DNA from: Palsa-506 sp963786975 | GTDB taxonomy: Bacteria > Actinomycetota > Actinomycetes > Streptosporangiales > Streptosporangiaceae | Direction of reading: 5' to 3' | NCBI GenBank assembly: GCA_963786975.1 | Contig: CAWBBE010000004.1 | Location: forward strand, 558,001 to 622,000 | Length of the DNA: 64,000 bases | Notes under the pieces: model-generated | Database searches by the model: none | What the model was told of the DNA's origin: nothing | Seen by the model: only the letters and a program-made list of their open reading frames with translations | Translations under genes and position numbers: made by a program | Shown here: positions 44,254 through 53,393 of the stretch, piece by piece | How the letters are laid out: each line of letters starts with the position of its first letter | How positions within the stretch are numbered: the first letter of the stretch is position 1

Positions 44254-46395
44254 GTGACGATCGACGACTTCCCCCGGCAGCTGGCCAGCACCAGGCGCTT
44301 CACGCTCGGCGTTCCGCGCGAGGTGACGGTCTCGCGGGATGGCGGGCGGGTGCTGTTCCTCCGCACTCAGGGCGGTGAGGACCCGGTCACGTGCCTGTGG
44401 CGGCTGGACCTGGCCGAGGGTGCGGGGGACAGCGGGAGAGGGCCTGAGCGGCTTGCCGCCGATCCGGCGGCGTCGTGGAACTTCGGTCCCGGCGAGGTGC
44501 CCGAGGCCGAGCGCGTCCGGCGGGAACGGGCACGCGAGCGCGCGGCCGGGATCGTGGCCTACTCGGCCGACGCGAACTGCCGGACGGTCGTGTTCGCGCT
44601 GGACGGGCGGCTGTGGGTGCTGCGCGTCGGCGACGACCCGCGCGAGCCGGCCGGCGTCCCGGAACCGGTGCCTGCCGCGGGCGCGGTGACGGACCCGCGG
44701 ATCGACCCGACGGGGCAGCGCGTGGCCTACGTCGCCGACGGCGCGCTGCACGTGACCGAGCTGGCCGACGGGACGGGCCGCCTGCTGGCCGCCCCGGAGC
44801 ACGACGACGTTTCCTACGGCCTCGCGGAGCATGTCGCGGCCGAGTCCATGTACCGCTTCCGCGGCTACTGGTGGGCTCCCGACGGCCAGCGGCTGCTGGC
44901 CGCCCGGGTCGACAATTCTCCCGTCCAGCGCTGGTGGATCGCCGACCCCGCTGATCCGGAGCGGCCGCCGCGCGCGGTCAGGTACCCGGCGGCCGGAACC
45001 GCCAACGCGGACGTCACCCTGCACGTGCTGCGGCTTGACGGGAGCAGGACCGAGGTCACCTGGGACCGCGGCGCGCTACGAGTACGTGACGGCCGCCGGG
45101 TGGGACTCCCAGGGGCCGCTGCTCAGCGTGCAGAGCCGGGACCAGCGGACCGTCATGGTGCTGGCGGCCGACGCCGTCACGGGACAGACGACGCTCACTG
45201 CACACCGAGCGCGACGACGCCTGGGTCGAGCTAGCGCCCGGCACCCCGGCGCGGACCAGTGCCGGGGACCTGGTCACCGTGTCTGACCGGGACGGCTCCC
45301 GGCGCCTGGTGGTCGGCGGCGCCGCCGTCACGCCGGACGGACTGCACGTCGACTGGGTCAGCGGAACCGACGGCGAGGCCGTCTACTTCACCGCCACCGA
45401 TGAACGCGACCCCACCGAGCGGCACCTGTGGCGGTACGAGCCGGGGCAGGGCCTGTCGCGGTGCAGCGCGGACCCTGGCGTGCACGACGGCGAGGCGGCG
45501 GGCGGCACAGTCGTCGTGCTCTCGCGCACCGAAGGGGGCGGCGCCGTCACCGTCGCCTGGCGCGACGGGACCCGCGCGGCCATCGCCAGCCTCGAGGCCG
45601 AACCCTTGCTCAAGCCGCGGATCACGTGGCTCGACTCTCGGCGCCAGAAAGCTGCGCGCCGCCCTGCTGCTGCCGTCGTGGTACCAGCCGGGAACGCGGC
45701 TCCCCGTGCTGCTGAGCCCGTACGGCGGCCCGGCCATGCAGCGGGTGGTCCGCGCGCGCGGCGCGGCGTTCTGCGAGGACCAGTGGTTCGCCGAGCAAGG
45801 CTTCGCCGTCCTGGTCACGGACGGGCGCGGCACGCCCGGCCGCGGACCGGAATGGTCGAAGGCCGTGTTCGGCGATACCCTCTCCGCGCCGCTGGACGAT
45901 CAGGTGGACGCGCTCGACGCGATCTCCGCTCAGTTCCCCGACCTGGACCGGGGCCGGGTCGGGATCCGCGGCTGGTCCTACGGCGGGGCGCTCGCGGCCA
46001 TCGCCGTGATCCGCCGCCCGGACGTGTTCCACGCGGCCGTTTCCGGGGCCGCGCCGCACGATCAGCCGCTCTACGACACGCACTGGCGGGAGCGATTCCT
46101 CGGCCTGCCACAACAGAACCCGGAAGGATACGACCGGTCCTCCACCATAACCGGGGCCGCCAGCCTGACCAGGCCGCTGCTGCTGATTCACGGGATGGCC
46201 GACGACAACGTGGTGGTGGCGCACACGCTCCGGATGTCGGCGGCGCTGCTCGCGGCCGGCCGCCCGCACCAGGTCCTGCCGTTGTCCGGCACCACCCACA
46301 TGCCGACCGACACCGACAGCCAGCTGCTGCGGCACGAGCTCGCGTTCCTCGCCGGGTCACTCGGCGCCGCCCGGCCTGAGGCAGACTTACGGTGA
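44254..46395 (+). pseudogene. Prolyl oligopeptidase (S9) family peptidase with three frameshifts
   Basis: A dipeptidyl-peptidase-IV-like S9 enzyme in three frames. VTIDDFPRQLASTRRFTLG begins at a GTG (44254), followed by a beta-propeller; the catalytic domain has LLSPYGGPAMQRVV, GWSYGGALA (nucleophile Ser), MADDNVV (Asp) and GTTHMP (His). Frame changes lie near 45075, 45205 and 45645. All catalytic residues are intact. It would cleave dipeptides after proline, in the cytoplasm since no signal peptide is seen. Pseudogene or sequence error. Confidence 0.8.
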
Positions 46396-46966
46396 CAACG
46401 CGCCCTTACAGATGCTCACTCGTAGTCCAGCGCGCCAGGCCACGAGCCCGCAGTCGCCAACGCACGCGCGGCCAGCAAGGATTTCAGCCGCTCCTAGCCG
46501 GCGCCTATTTACCCGGCTGCGCGGACTGCAGATTCCCCGGTGGCGATCCGCGCCGCCGGGGCCGGGCCAGACACCGGCGCCTAAACGCCCGAGTCCGGCC
46601 GGTCGCGCAGGAACAGGCTCCCTTGGCTCGAGCGGCTCGGTCCGTGGCGCCGCGCCGCTGAAACGCTACCCGAACCGGCCGACCTTGACCAGTATCGCGT
46701 CCCGAAGACACGCTTGCGTCGTGACTGATCAACGAATCTCGCCCGGTGGCATGACCTAGACAAAGGTATCCGGCACGCACACCATTTATTTACACGATCT
46801 TACCGCGTTTGGTGTCAGTTATGAGTCTAGTCCTCACTGCGCGTGGTATGCGAACCTGACATACCGCCCCTATGATCTTCCGTCCGTCTGTGCACCATCT
46901 GCCAGCCGGAGACGTCATATAAGTGGATGTAAATAGCTAGTCACCACAACAGGCAGGGGTGGTTCG
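46396..46966. other. Intergenic region with a fall in GC content
   Basis: About 570 bases without a gene I trust. The last 200 bases, from about 46750, turn AT-richer and lead into the low-GC small membrane protein. TAAGTGGATGTAAATAG just upstream of the RBS may include its promoter, but no clear -35/-10 pair is seen. Confidence 0.4.
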
Positions 46967-47503
46967 ATGGAGAATTCAGCCGCAACAGAGCAGGCGAAGC
47001 GGTCAAAGAGGCCGATTATTAACTGGGCCGCGGTAGGTGCGATTTCCGGAATCATTGGTGCAGGAATAGCATTACTCGGCACCTCCGTAGCTAATCACTG
47101 GTGGGTATTTAAGCGACCTAACAGCCTGATGATTAGTTCGCCTCAGAATGGCACGATACCTCGATGTGCGACTATTATCGGGACGATGACCGTACCCTCT
47201 GGCTACTCCGTCTGGCTTGCACAGCAGGGATCTGGCGAGAATAAATACTACAACCTGCAGCAAGCGACCAGTCAGAACGGCGGTAGCTGGCAGGCAACCA
47301 TGACAGTCGGCACAGCTAACGACGTGGGTAAGGTCTTTACGATATATGCATTTGTGGCGGACAGTCAGTTAAGCGCGCTGCTCAATAGTATACTGACCTC
47401 GCCGGCGAAGTCATTCTATTACTTGAATAGCCTACCCGAAGGAGTCGACGAGAGATCTAGGAACATGACTCGCGATGACCATGACGTCGCCGCCTGCCAG
47501 TAA
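46967..47503 (+). CDS. Small single-pass membrane protein, low GC
   Basis: A 178-residue protein with one transmembrane helix (about residues 20-44) and an ecto- or periplasmic-side domain of about 110 residues rich in beta-strands (SPQNGTIPRCATIIGTMTVPSGYSVWLAQQ, GGSWQATMTVG). The repeated G-T-I and T-V strands suggest an immunoglobulin-like or jelly-roll domain. A GGCAGGGG precedes the ATG. Base use is much more AT-rich than neighbours, a sign of transfer. It is 0.5 kb from the convergent TIR gene; similar layout (TM plus outer domain) hints at a shared island. I do not recognise a family. Confidence 0.65.
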   Translation: MENSAATEQAKRSKRPIINWAAVGAISGIIGAGIALLGTSVANHWWVFKRPNSLMISSPQNGTIPRCATIIGTMTVPSGYSVWLAQQGSGENKYYNLQQATSQNGGSWQATMTVGTANDVGKVFTIYAFVADSQLSALLNSILTSPAKSFYYLNSLPEGVDERSRNMTRDDHDVAACQ

Positions 47504-48036
47504 TGACATAACGCGCGAGTCCTCGACTTCCTGCTTGGGTGCCCAGGCAGCGCCGGGAGCAATTGCCCGCCGTGCGCGGTCTCAACCACCCGCATCGAGC
47601 CGCTCGTGACCGGGATCAGCCGGGGATGCGCCCGGGATGTCCACCCGGACTCCATCGCCCGGACATTGCCGCTCCGCATGGGCGGCCTACCCAGGAGGCA
47701 AGACCTGATAGCCAGGCCACTCACCAGAATGAGGTGATCGCGATGACAGCGGCAACGGGGTCAGCCCACCCAGGTTCAGGATGGACGCCGACGGCCCTGC
47801 GCCGGGCGATCGGCGTTCTCCGTTACCTCCAGGAGGAGAACATGCGCGCTTCGGAAGCTATCTGCCGTCCCGTAGGCGCACCGCGCCCGCGCCAGCGAGC
47901 AATCCTGCCCGCGGGCTCGGTCGGCACTCACGATCAACCAGCGCATCGCAACCCCCGGCGCCCGGCGTAGACAGGAAATTCTCCTCAGCCATCGCACCAA
48001 GACAGGCAACCTGACCCGGCTCACGTCGCGAGACCA
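47504..48036. other. Gap between the small membrane protein and the TIR gene
   Basis: About 530 bases. The only candidate gene is the 75-residue frame at 47743-47970, listed separately. Nothing else seen. Confidence 0.35.
47743..47970 (+). CDS. Possible small protein, uncertain
   Basis: An ATG preceded by GAGGTG at a good distance opens a 75-residue frame with a helix ALRRAIGVLRYLQEENMRASEAICRP and a Pro/Arg-rich tail. The helical part looks protein-like, but the tail does not. Could be the start of a decayed gene. Confidence 0.3.
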   Translation: MTAATGSAHPGSGWTPTALRRAIGVLRYLQEENMRASEAICRPVGAPRPRQRAILPAGSVGTHDQPAHRNPRRPA

Positions 48037-48942
48037 TTAGCAGCTGATCGTGTCATTGACGATAGGCGAGAAAACGAAGCGCCAACCGTAGTAGCGCGCC
48101 GACATCTGGTAAGCCTCGATCTCTTTGGGTATCGTCGCAATAGTGCTGTTCTTGAGGTCATTGCACAACGTGCTCTGAACCTCGCCCTCTGTGGCAAAGC
48201 GGCCGAGCGTCATGACGAGCGGGTCGAACTTGGCATAGTACTGCCATGCCAGCGTGTTGATCCGATTGCCCGGACATGCGAGCGGGCCGACTGTGCCATC
48301 TACAGCGGTGGTAAGCTGGCTCGTACACTCACCGATCACGGGTGGGACGGTCGCCGGAACCAGAATCGCGCGATTTCCGCTCGTGCCACTGTTCGCGATG
48401 ATGACTGTCGCAATTCCAGCTAGAGCCAGCGGAGCCACAGCCATGGCCCAAAGGCGCGGTCTATTCCGCAACCGAGAGTACCACCGGTCGTAGCGCGCGG
48501 CGGCGGCGCACAGCTGGCTAACATCATATCGCCAACGTTTGTTGCTGAGCTCGAGCGCGTTACGCTTCGAGAGTTCTGCGATGTCCGGCGGCAGCTGGCT
48601 GGCGGCCGGCATCGCGATGCCTTCGACCAGCACGGGCACCACGTTCACGTCGGGCCGACGAAGCGCCGTTGCGATCTCGTGACGCACGTAGTCACGGTCG
48701 TTGTCCAGACGGCGGGACCCATCAGGAGTGGCGTCCAGCCAATGGTGCCCGATGAGCACGAACGTCACGCGGCAAACATCGAGGGCTTGGTTGATCCGGG
48801 TCTCGAAGTCCGTACCAGGTGCAATTGCGTCAATGTCGATGAACACGTTCTCGCGCCCGAAGCGTCTCCTAAGATCGGCAGCGAGATGCCCGGCTTCGCC
48901 GGAGGTGTCATCACGGCGATAGGAAACGAAGATGCTCGGCAC
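48037..48942 (-). CDS. TIR-domain membrane protein
   Basis: A 301-residue protein with an N-terminal bacterial TIR domain (residues about 1-130): FVSYRRDDTSG at 5-15, ENVFIDIDAIAPG, and the likely catalytic Glu (E89) in YVRHEIATAL, as in NAD-cleaving TIRs. A single transmembrane helix at about 164-184 is followed by an outer domain of about 115 residues with four cysteines, ending FSPIVNDTISC. So TIR would face the cytoplasm. Layout suggests a sensor outside and an effector inside. No CBASS or Thoeris partner is adjacent. Less GC-rich than neighbours, so probably acquired. Confidence 0.85.
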   Translation of the reverse strand: MPSIFVSYRRDDTSGEAGHLAADLRRRFGRENVFIDIDAIAPGTDFETRINQALDVCRVTFVLIGHHWLDATPDGSRRLDNDRDYVRHEIATALRRPDVNVVPVLVEGIAMPAASQLPPDIAELSKRNALELSNKRWRYDVSQLCAAAARYDRWYSRLRNRPRLWAMAVAPLALAGIATVIIANSGTSGNRAILVPATVPPVIGECTSQLTTAVDGTVGPLACPGNRINTLAWQYYAKFDPLVMTLGRFATEGEVQSTLCNDLKNSTIATIPKEIEAYQMSARYYGWRFVFSPIVNDTISC

Positions 48943-48993
48943 GAAGACCCCCCGGTGGACCGTTCTGCATCACCCGATCGGACGAAGCGCCTA

Positions 48994-49039
48994 ATTATGC
49001 GGACGATCTGAGCGAGATTATACGGACGTTCTGAGCGAG
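48994..49039. repeat. Tandem 23-base repeat
   Basis: Two head-to-tail copies at 48994-49016 and 49017-49039 differ at two positions only; the shared core is CGGACG, one variable base, TCTGAGCGAG. The repeat lies between the TIR gene start and the L33 gene. It could be an operator array for the TIR promoter, or the footprint of a mobile element. Confidence 0.6.
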
Positions 49040-49153
49040 CTGTGAACGACGGCCAGGCGCTTGTACCGCAGTCCGGGTGGGCCGCCTGGTCATGACGAGC
49101 CGGTCTCGTGCCACTTGAGGCGCAGCCGACGCGTGGCGTAAAGCACCAGCTAT

Positions 49154-49168
49154 CGGGAATGATTTTCA
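49154..49168 (+). promoter_or_regulatory. Zur box
   Basis: CGGGAATGATTTTCA matches the actinobacterial Zur palindrome TGAAAATGATTTTCA at 12 of 15 positions. It lies 22 bases before the start of a zinc-free L33/L31 operon, the classic Zur target. Zur with zinc would repress; zinc starvation would open the operon. Confidence 0.8.
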
Positions 49169-49189
49169 TTAGCTGGTTGTTCACCCGGT

Positions 49190-49354
49190 ATGAGTCACAG
49201 CACACTTCGCCCCGTCATCAAGCTGAGGTCGACCGCTGGGACTGGCTACACGTACGTGACCAGGAAGAGCCGGAGAAACGATCCTGACCGTCTCGTCATC
49301 CGCAAGTACGACCCGGTGATCGGCCGCCACGTTGAATTCCGGGAGGAGCGGTAA
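49190..49354 (+). CDS. rpmG: 50S ribosomal protein L33, zinc-free (C-) form
   Basis: A 54-residue L33: MSHSTLRPVIKLRSTAG, YTYVTRKSRRNDPDRL, IRKYDPVIGRHVEFRE. It has no cysteines, so it is the zinc-independent paralogue made when zinc is short. The Zur box upstream and L31 type B two bases downstream confirm the setting. Too short to be caught by ordinary length cut-offs. Confidence 0.92.
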   Translation: MSHSTLRPVIKLRSTAGTGYTYVTRKSRRNDPDRLVIRKYDPVIGRHVEFREER

Positions 49355-49356
49355 TC

Positions 49357-49614
49357 ATGAAGCAGGGAATCCACCCGGACTATCATCCGGTCGTTTTCCG
49401 CGACCGCGCGGCGAACTTCGCCTTCCTCACCAGGTCGACTGGGGCCAGCGAGCGAACCATCACCTGGGAGAACGGGAGTACCTATCCCGTGGTCGACGTC
49501 GAGATCTCCTCGGCGAGCCACCCGTTCTACACCGGGCAGGCGCGCGTCCTCGACACGGCCGGCCGGGTGGAGAAATTCCGCCGCCGGTATGGCAACAACG
49601 CCAAGGGCGCCTGA
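49357..49614 (+). CDS. rpmE2: 50S ribosomal protein L31 type B (zinc-free)
   Basis: An 85-residue L31 of type B: MKQGIHPDYHPVVFRD, then WENGSTYPVVDVEISSASHPFYTGQ and a GRVEKFRRRYG ending. The CxxC zinc site of type A is absent. Such paralogues replace zinc-bearing L31 on ribosomes during zinc starvation, freeing metal. Same operon as the L33 gene under the Zur box. Confidence 0.93.
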   Translation: MKQGIHPDYHPVVFRDRAANFAFLTRSTGASERTITWENGSTYPVVDVEISSASHPFYTGQARVLDTAGRVEKFRRRYGNNAKGA

Positions 49615-49646
49615 GACCTGAAGTACCTTATCCCCCCCGCGATCAC

Positions 49647-49677
49647 GGGCCGTCCGACTGGAGTCGGGCGGCCCTTT
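49647..49677 (+). terminator. Rho-independent terminator after the L33/L31 operon
   Basis: A 12-base-pair stem (GGGCCGTCCGAC at 49647-49658 with GTCGGGCGGCCC at 49663-49674, one G-T pair) with loop TGGA, followed by TTT. It lies 33 bases after the L31 stop. Confidence 0.8.
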
Positions 49678-49888
49678 CCCGTGTCACCATCGTCCCGATC
49701 ACGCAGGTCGGTAATTCCCGTCGTTCCCGGCCGCGTGCTCGACCTGGCTACGCCGCCGCGGCCCGGTGGTCCCGTCCGGCCTCCGGTGCCTGCCGGGTGA
49801 TGCTCGCGCTATCTGAGTGGCTTGTTCTGGCGCTGTCTGGTGCTGATGAGCAGGTTGCCTGCAGCGTGAACTCCCGGTTGATGTGACC

Positions 49889-50710
49889 TCAGGTCTCACT
49901 CGGCGCCGGCGGCGACGCGTTGTGCGCTGCCTCTGCGATCCGCTTGATCTTCGCGAGGCGCGCGTCCCATCGAGAGGCGACCCGCGCCATCTGTCGCTGG
50001 GCTTGAGCGAGGCGTTCGTCGCGCACGGTGAAGCGCGTCTCCCGGCCGGCGCGTTGTGCGTGGACGAGATCGGCGCGCTGAAGGACGAGGAGGTGCTTGG
50101 CGATGCCTTGGCGTGTGATGGGGAGCTCGGTGGCGAGCGCGCTGGCCGTCGCTTCGCCGCGCTCGAGCAGCAGGTCGAGCAGCCGGAGCCGCATCGGATC
50201 GCCGAGCGCCGCCCATAGGCGATCGGCGTCCTTATCCTCCCGTGTCATCGCGTGTGGCGCGAGCCCGTAGCTCGCGCCGCGTAGGCGCGCAGTTCGTCGA
50301 GCTCCGTTGATCCATCCGTCGGCGTTCTGGCCGGCGTAGCGGGCTCGCTCGTCCTCGGGCCAGGACAGGTCCGAGAAGCCGCTCTCGACGACTCGCAGCC
50401 GCGTCCCGGCGTTCGTCGCGGTGAGGGTCATCACGACCAGGGTGGAACCGCCCGGTACCGGTTCCTCACCGTCGCGCAGCACCCACCGGAACGCGAAGGT
50501 CAGCGGCGGCTCGACCGTCTCGACGCGCGCTCGGTAGGCGCCGTGCCCATGCCAGGTGAGCAGCATCGCCCCGCCCGGGCGCAGATCGATCTCTGCCTCG
50601 TCGCTGAACCAGCCGGCCAGATGCCGGGCCTCGGTGACGATCGCCCAGACCACGTCCGGGGGCGCGTCGATGTCGATCTCTCGGGTGATTGCGTCGGGAA
50701 CCACAGCCAT
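49889..50710 (-). CDS. SRPBCC-ArsR fusion regulator
   Basis: A 273-residue protein in which an AHSA1/SRPBCC domain (residues about 1-150: ITREIDIDAPPDVVWAIVTEARHLAGWF...) is followed by an ArsR winged helix (about 160-250: DRLWAALGDPMRLRLLDLLLERGEATASALATELPITRQGIAKHLLVL). In many genomes these are two adjacent genes; here they are one, with the ligand-binding-like domain first. I recall such fusions in other actinomycetes. The ATG at 50710 is chosen over a TTG at 50731, which falls inside an operator-like palindrome. Divergent from a reductase gene it most likely controls. Confidence 0.85.
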   Translation of the reverse strand: MAVVPDAITREIDIDAPPDVVWAIVTEARHLAGWFSDEAEIDLRPGGAMLLTWHGHGAYRARVETVEPPLTFAFRWVLRDGEEPVPGGSTLVVMTLTATNAGTRLRVVESGFSDLSWPEDERARYAGQNADGWINGARRTARLRGASYGLAPHAMTREDKDADRLWAALGDPMRLRLLDLLLERGEATASALATELPITRQGIAKHLLVLQRADLVHAQRAGRETRFTVRDERLAQAQRQMARVASRWDARLAKIKRIAEAAHNASPPAPSET

Positions 50711-50725
50711 GACGATATCACCGAT

Positions 50726-50777
50726 GCGCAACTTTGGGTTGCGCTCCGGCCTTCAGATGTGCAACCATTAGTTGCGC
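50726..50777. promoter_or_regulatory. Two ArsR-type operators in the divergent spacer
   Basis: Two inverted repeats of the same design: GCGCAAC-tttgg-GTTGCGC at 50726-50744 (perfect) and GTGCAAC-catta-GTTGCGC at 50759-50777. They start 33 bases apart and lie between the fusion regulator and the reductase gene. This fits autorepression plus control of the divergent gene by one dimer-binding protein. Confidence 0.7.
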
Positions 50778-50811
50778 TTAGCTCTCACCCCACCCAGAAG
50801 GGAGACTCGGC

Positions 50812-51431
50812 ATGACAACAGCGGCATCACGACGGTTCATCGCAGCGATGCAGGTCACACTCGACGGCTACAGCCCCGGTCGGACCGGAAGCCGACTGGG
50901 TGGACTCCTGGGCCGATGGCCTCGAACTGCTCCCGCCGGTCGACGCGTTCGTCCTCGGCGGCGGAATGTTTCCCGGACTACGAGGCGTTCTGGGCGGCGA
51001 TCCGAGAAGACCCGGCAGCCGCCGCAGAGTGGCTGGGACGCGAGCCTACCCGCGCGAGATCGAGTACGCGCGCGTCGCGGCCGAGACCCCGCACCTCGTC
51101 CTCTCGACGACGATCCACGATGCCACCTGGCCCACCGCACGGATCGTCCGCGACCTCGACGAGCTCCGCGCGTTCAAATCGCAGCCCGGCGGGCGCCGTC
51201 TACGTCGTCGGCGGGGCCGGCCTGGTCAGGAGCCTGATCGACGAAGCGCTGATCGACGAGCTTCGCCTGATCGTGCACCCGGTCGCAGTCGGAGCAGGAA
51301 CGGGCGCGGGGCTGTTCGACGGGATCGCACAGCGCCAGGACCTGGAGCTGATCGACAGCGAGCGCACCCCCGCCGGCCGCGTCCACCTGACCTACCACGT
51401 CCCGGCCCCGAGGACCGGCCATGCCCACTGA
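50812..51431 (+). pseudogene. RibD/dihydrofolate-reductase-family protein with four frameshifts
   Basis: Read across frames the product is a DHFR-like (RibD C-terminal) protein: MTTAASRRFIAAMQVTLDGYS, then DSWADGLELLPPVDAFVLGGGMFP, then DYEAFWAAIREDP, YPREIEYARVAAETPHLVLS, and VYVVGGAGLVRSLIDEALIDELRLIVHPV. ATG at 50812 behind GAAGGGAG. Frame changes near 50885, 50968, 51050 and 51188 include an extra T in TTT, a missing C in CCC and an extra G in GGG. Either decayed or misread. Controlled by the ArsR fusion protein if the operators are functional. Confidence 0.75.
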
Positions 51432-51907
51432 TTTCAACGAGTCCGTCATCGCCGAGTTCCGGGCACACGGCGGGCGCGTCGGCGGAGATCCTGGCCGGCA
51501 CGCCGATCATCCTCGTCCACCACCACGGCGCCAGGACCCGGACCGAGCGAGTCACCCCGCTCGCGTACAGCGCACAGGCCGACGGCCGTCTCGTCATCGC
51601 CGCCTCGAACGGCGGATCGTCAGCGCACCCGGCCTGGTATTACAACCTCAAAGCACACCCAGTCATCGGCGTCGAGCTCGGCACTGAGACGTTCACCGCG
51701 CTGGCTGAAGAAGTCACCGGCGCCGCGCACGCCGAACTGTGGACAAGACTGGCCTCGGCGTCACCTGCGCTCGGCGAGTTCCAAACCAAAACCGCACGGC
51801 AGATCCCGCTGCTCACGCTGACGAGACGCACGTCCCAAGCAGCGCGCTTGCCGGGCGCTACGGATGCGCGCAAAGAGGAAGACGTCGGGCAAACCGGCCT
51901 GAACTAG
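51421..51907 (+). pseudogene. Deazaflavin-dependent nitroreductase family protein, one frameshift
   Basis: Starts MPTDFNESVIAEFRAHGG at 51421, overlapping the end of the reductase gene by 11 bases. After a frame change near 51480 (an extra G in GGCGGAG would explain it) it continues ILAGTPIILVHHHGARTRTERVTPL, NGGSSAHPAWYYNLKAHPVIGVELG and a normal C-terminus. Full length for the Ddn-like F420-dependent family. Likely co-transcribed with the reductase and under the same ArsR control. Confidence 0.75.
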
Positions 51908-51915
51908 CCGTCCGA

Positions 51916-52419
51916 TCAGCGCCCCGGAGCCTGGTCAGGGAACGGTCGACCGCGGTCCGGGAGGCCTCCCGGTGCCATCCGGCGTCGGCGAGCCCGGCTA
52001 AAGGCGGCCCGCTGGGTCAGCTGGGTGAAGGACCCTGGGCCGAAGCGGCCCCACGCCACGAAGGCGGCCATGGCGAGATAGACCAGGTCCACGATGATCG
52101 TTGCCCTCTCGCCACGGCGCAGGCGCATGATCACCGCGCCAGCAAACAGCAACACCGCACCGGTAGCAGCCAGCGGCACCAGCACCGGCGCGATGCCGAG
52201 CGCGGCGGGCACGATCAGGCCGACCGCAGCCAGGAACTCGAGGGCTCCGATGGCCTTGAGGGCACCGGGGCTGAAGTCTTCAACCCATCTCGAGGCGGCG
52301 CCGCCCATACCAGCCAGTCTCTCCTTGGGCACGAACAGCTTAGTGCTGCTGCTGACGAGGAAGACAACGGCCAGGATTCCGGCCACGATCCACAGAGCGA
52401 GGTTTAGCTTGCGCTTCAT
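51916..52419 (-). CDS. DoxX-family membrane protein
   Basis: A 167-residue protein with four hydrophobic helices: LALWIVAGILAVVFLVSSSTKLF (with the family's conserved K near helix 1), then GALEFLAAVGLIVPAALG, VPLAATGAVLLFAGAV and IIVDLVYLAMAAFVAWG. DoxX proteins are quinone- or redox-linked membrane proteins of mostly unknown role. ATG at 52419 is supported by AAGGAG five bases upstream. Its basic C-terminal tail is unusual. Confidence 0.85.
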   Translation of the reverse strand: MKRKLNLALWIVAGILAVVFLVSSSTKLFVPKERLAGMGGAASRWVEDFSPGALKAIGALEFLAAVGLIVPAALGIAPVLVPLAATGAVLLFAGAVIMRLRRGERATIIVDLVYLAMAAFVAWGRFGPGSFTQLTQRAAFSRARRRRMAPGGLPDRGRPFPDQAPGR

Positions 52420-52652
52420 GAGGATCTCCTTGAAGGGGTATCGGCGATTCCCATTACCCGGGTATCCAGGCTCAGCCGGCACCAATCGGGTACCCGATGC
52501 CCTTCCCACGGACGTCGCCCCGTACGCACATGCATAATGACGGGCCTCGCCGGAGCTGAGCGCCATGGCCTCGGCCTGGGCTTGTTCGGCCTGCTCCTGG
52601 CCGAGGCGGGCGCGTAGCTGGTCCAGGCTGTCTTGTGCGCGGATGTAGCTGA

Positions 52653-52686
52653 GGCCCGGCGGGCTTGTGGCCGCGCCGGGCCTTTT
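52653..52686 (+). terminator. Possible terminator hairpin
   Basis: A perfect 9-base inverted repeat (GGCCCGGCG at 52653-52661 and its complement at 52674-52682) followed by TTTT on the plus strand. Both flanking genes are on the minus strand, so it would act on antisense or bidirectional transcription; use is uncertain. Confidence 0.35.
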
Positions 52687-52689
52687 CGC

Positions 52690-53223
52690 TCAGCTGGAGG
52701 CAGGCTGGTAGGCGAGCGCGACGACGCCGTTCGGCGCTGGGGTTGCGCCGAGAAGCTTCAGCGGGAGCGTCTTGCCGCTGCCACCGCCAGCCGCTCCTCC
52801 GCCGGCTAGCACCGGGTGGATCGAGAACCGGATTTCATCGACCAGGTGGTGGGCGAGCAGGGTTTGGCTGAGTCGGCCGTATCCGTACATCATGAGATCA
52901 CCACCATCTTCTTGCTTGAGCTCGGTCACGGCGGTGACGACGTCGTCGCGAATGAGCGTGGAGTTGTTCCAGTCAGCGTTCTCCAGCGTCGAGGAGAACA
53001 CGTACTTGCGAATCGCGTTGATCGCGTCTGCGTATGGCCCGGTCTGTCTGGGCATGACATCGGCGAAGTACTCATAGGTGCCTCGTCCCATGAGCATGCC
53101 GCCGAGGGCGTGCAGCGCCTGAACGGCTTCCTCCGCTGCGTCCGGGTCGAAGATCGCCCAGGAGCTTGGGTTTGCGGTGACGCCGTCGAGCGAGACGAAG
53201 GCGGAATTGATGATCTTGCGCAT
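52690..53223 (-). CDS. RibD/dihydrofolate-reductase-family protein
   Basis: A 177-residue DHFR-fold protein: MRKIINSAFVSLDGVTANPSSWAIF, GGMLMGRGTYEYFADVMP, KYVFSSTLENADWNNSTLI, and LMMYGYGRLSQTLLAHHLVDEIRFSIHPVLAGGG. This is the RibD C-terminal type, a pyridine-nucleotide reductase fold of unknown substrate. ATG at 53223 with AGGAGGAG upstream. Intact, unlike the related gene at 50.8 kb. Confidence 0.88.
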   Translation of the reverse strand: MRKIINSAFVSLDGVTANPSSWAIFDPDAAEEAVQALHALGGMLMGRGTYEYFADVMPRQTGPYADAINAIRKYVFSSTLENADWNNSTLIRDDVVTAVTELKQEDGGDLMMYGYGRLSQTLLAHHLVDEIRFSIHPVLAGGGAAGGGSGKTLPLKLLGATPAPNGVVALAYQPASS

Positions 53224-53393
53224 CGCGGTGCTCCTCCTGTGTCGTTTGTGAGCTACATCAGGAAGACGAACGGGAGCGGCCGAAACCGGACGCGGCTCTA
53301 CCAGATTTCGAGGAGGTCCAAGCGCCGCCGAGCTCGACGCGGACCCGATCGCAAGCACTGCTCGGCGCGGGTTCGGCGGTGAGCTGGCACGCG

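Noticed and set aside
43330..45024. A 564-codon minus-strand frame
   Set aside because: It crosses the DDAH-type and S9 peptidase genes in antisense and shows no domain.
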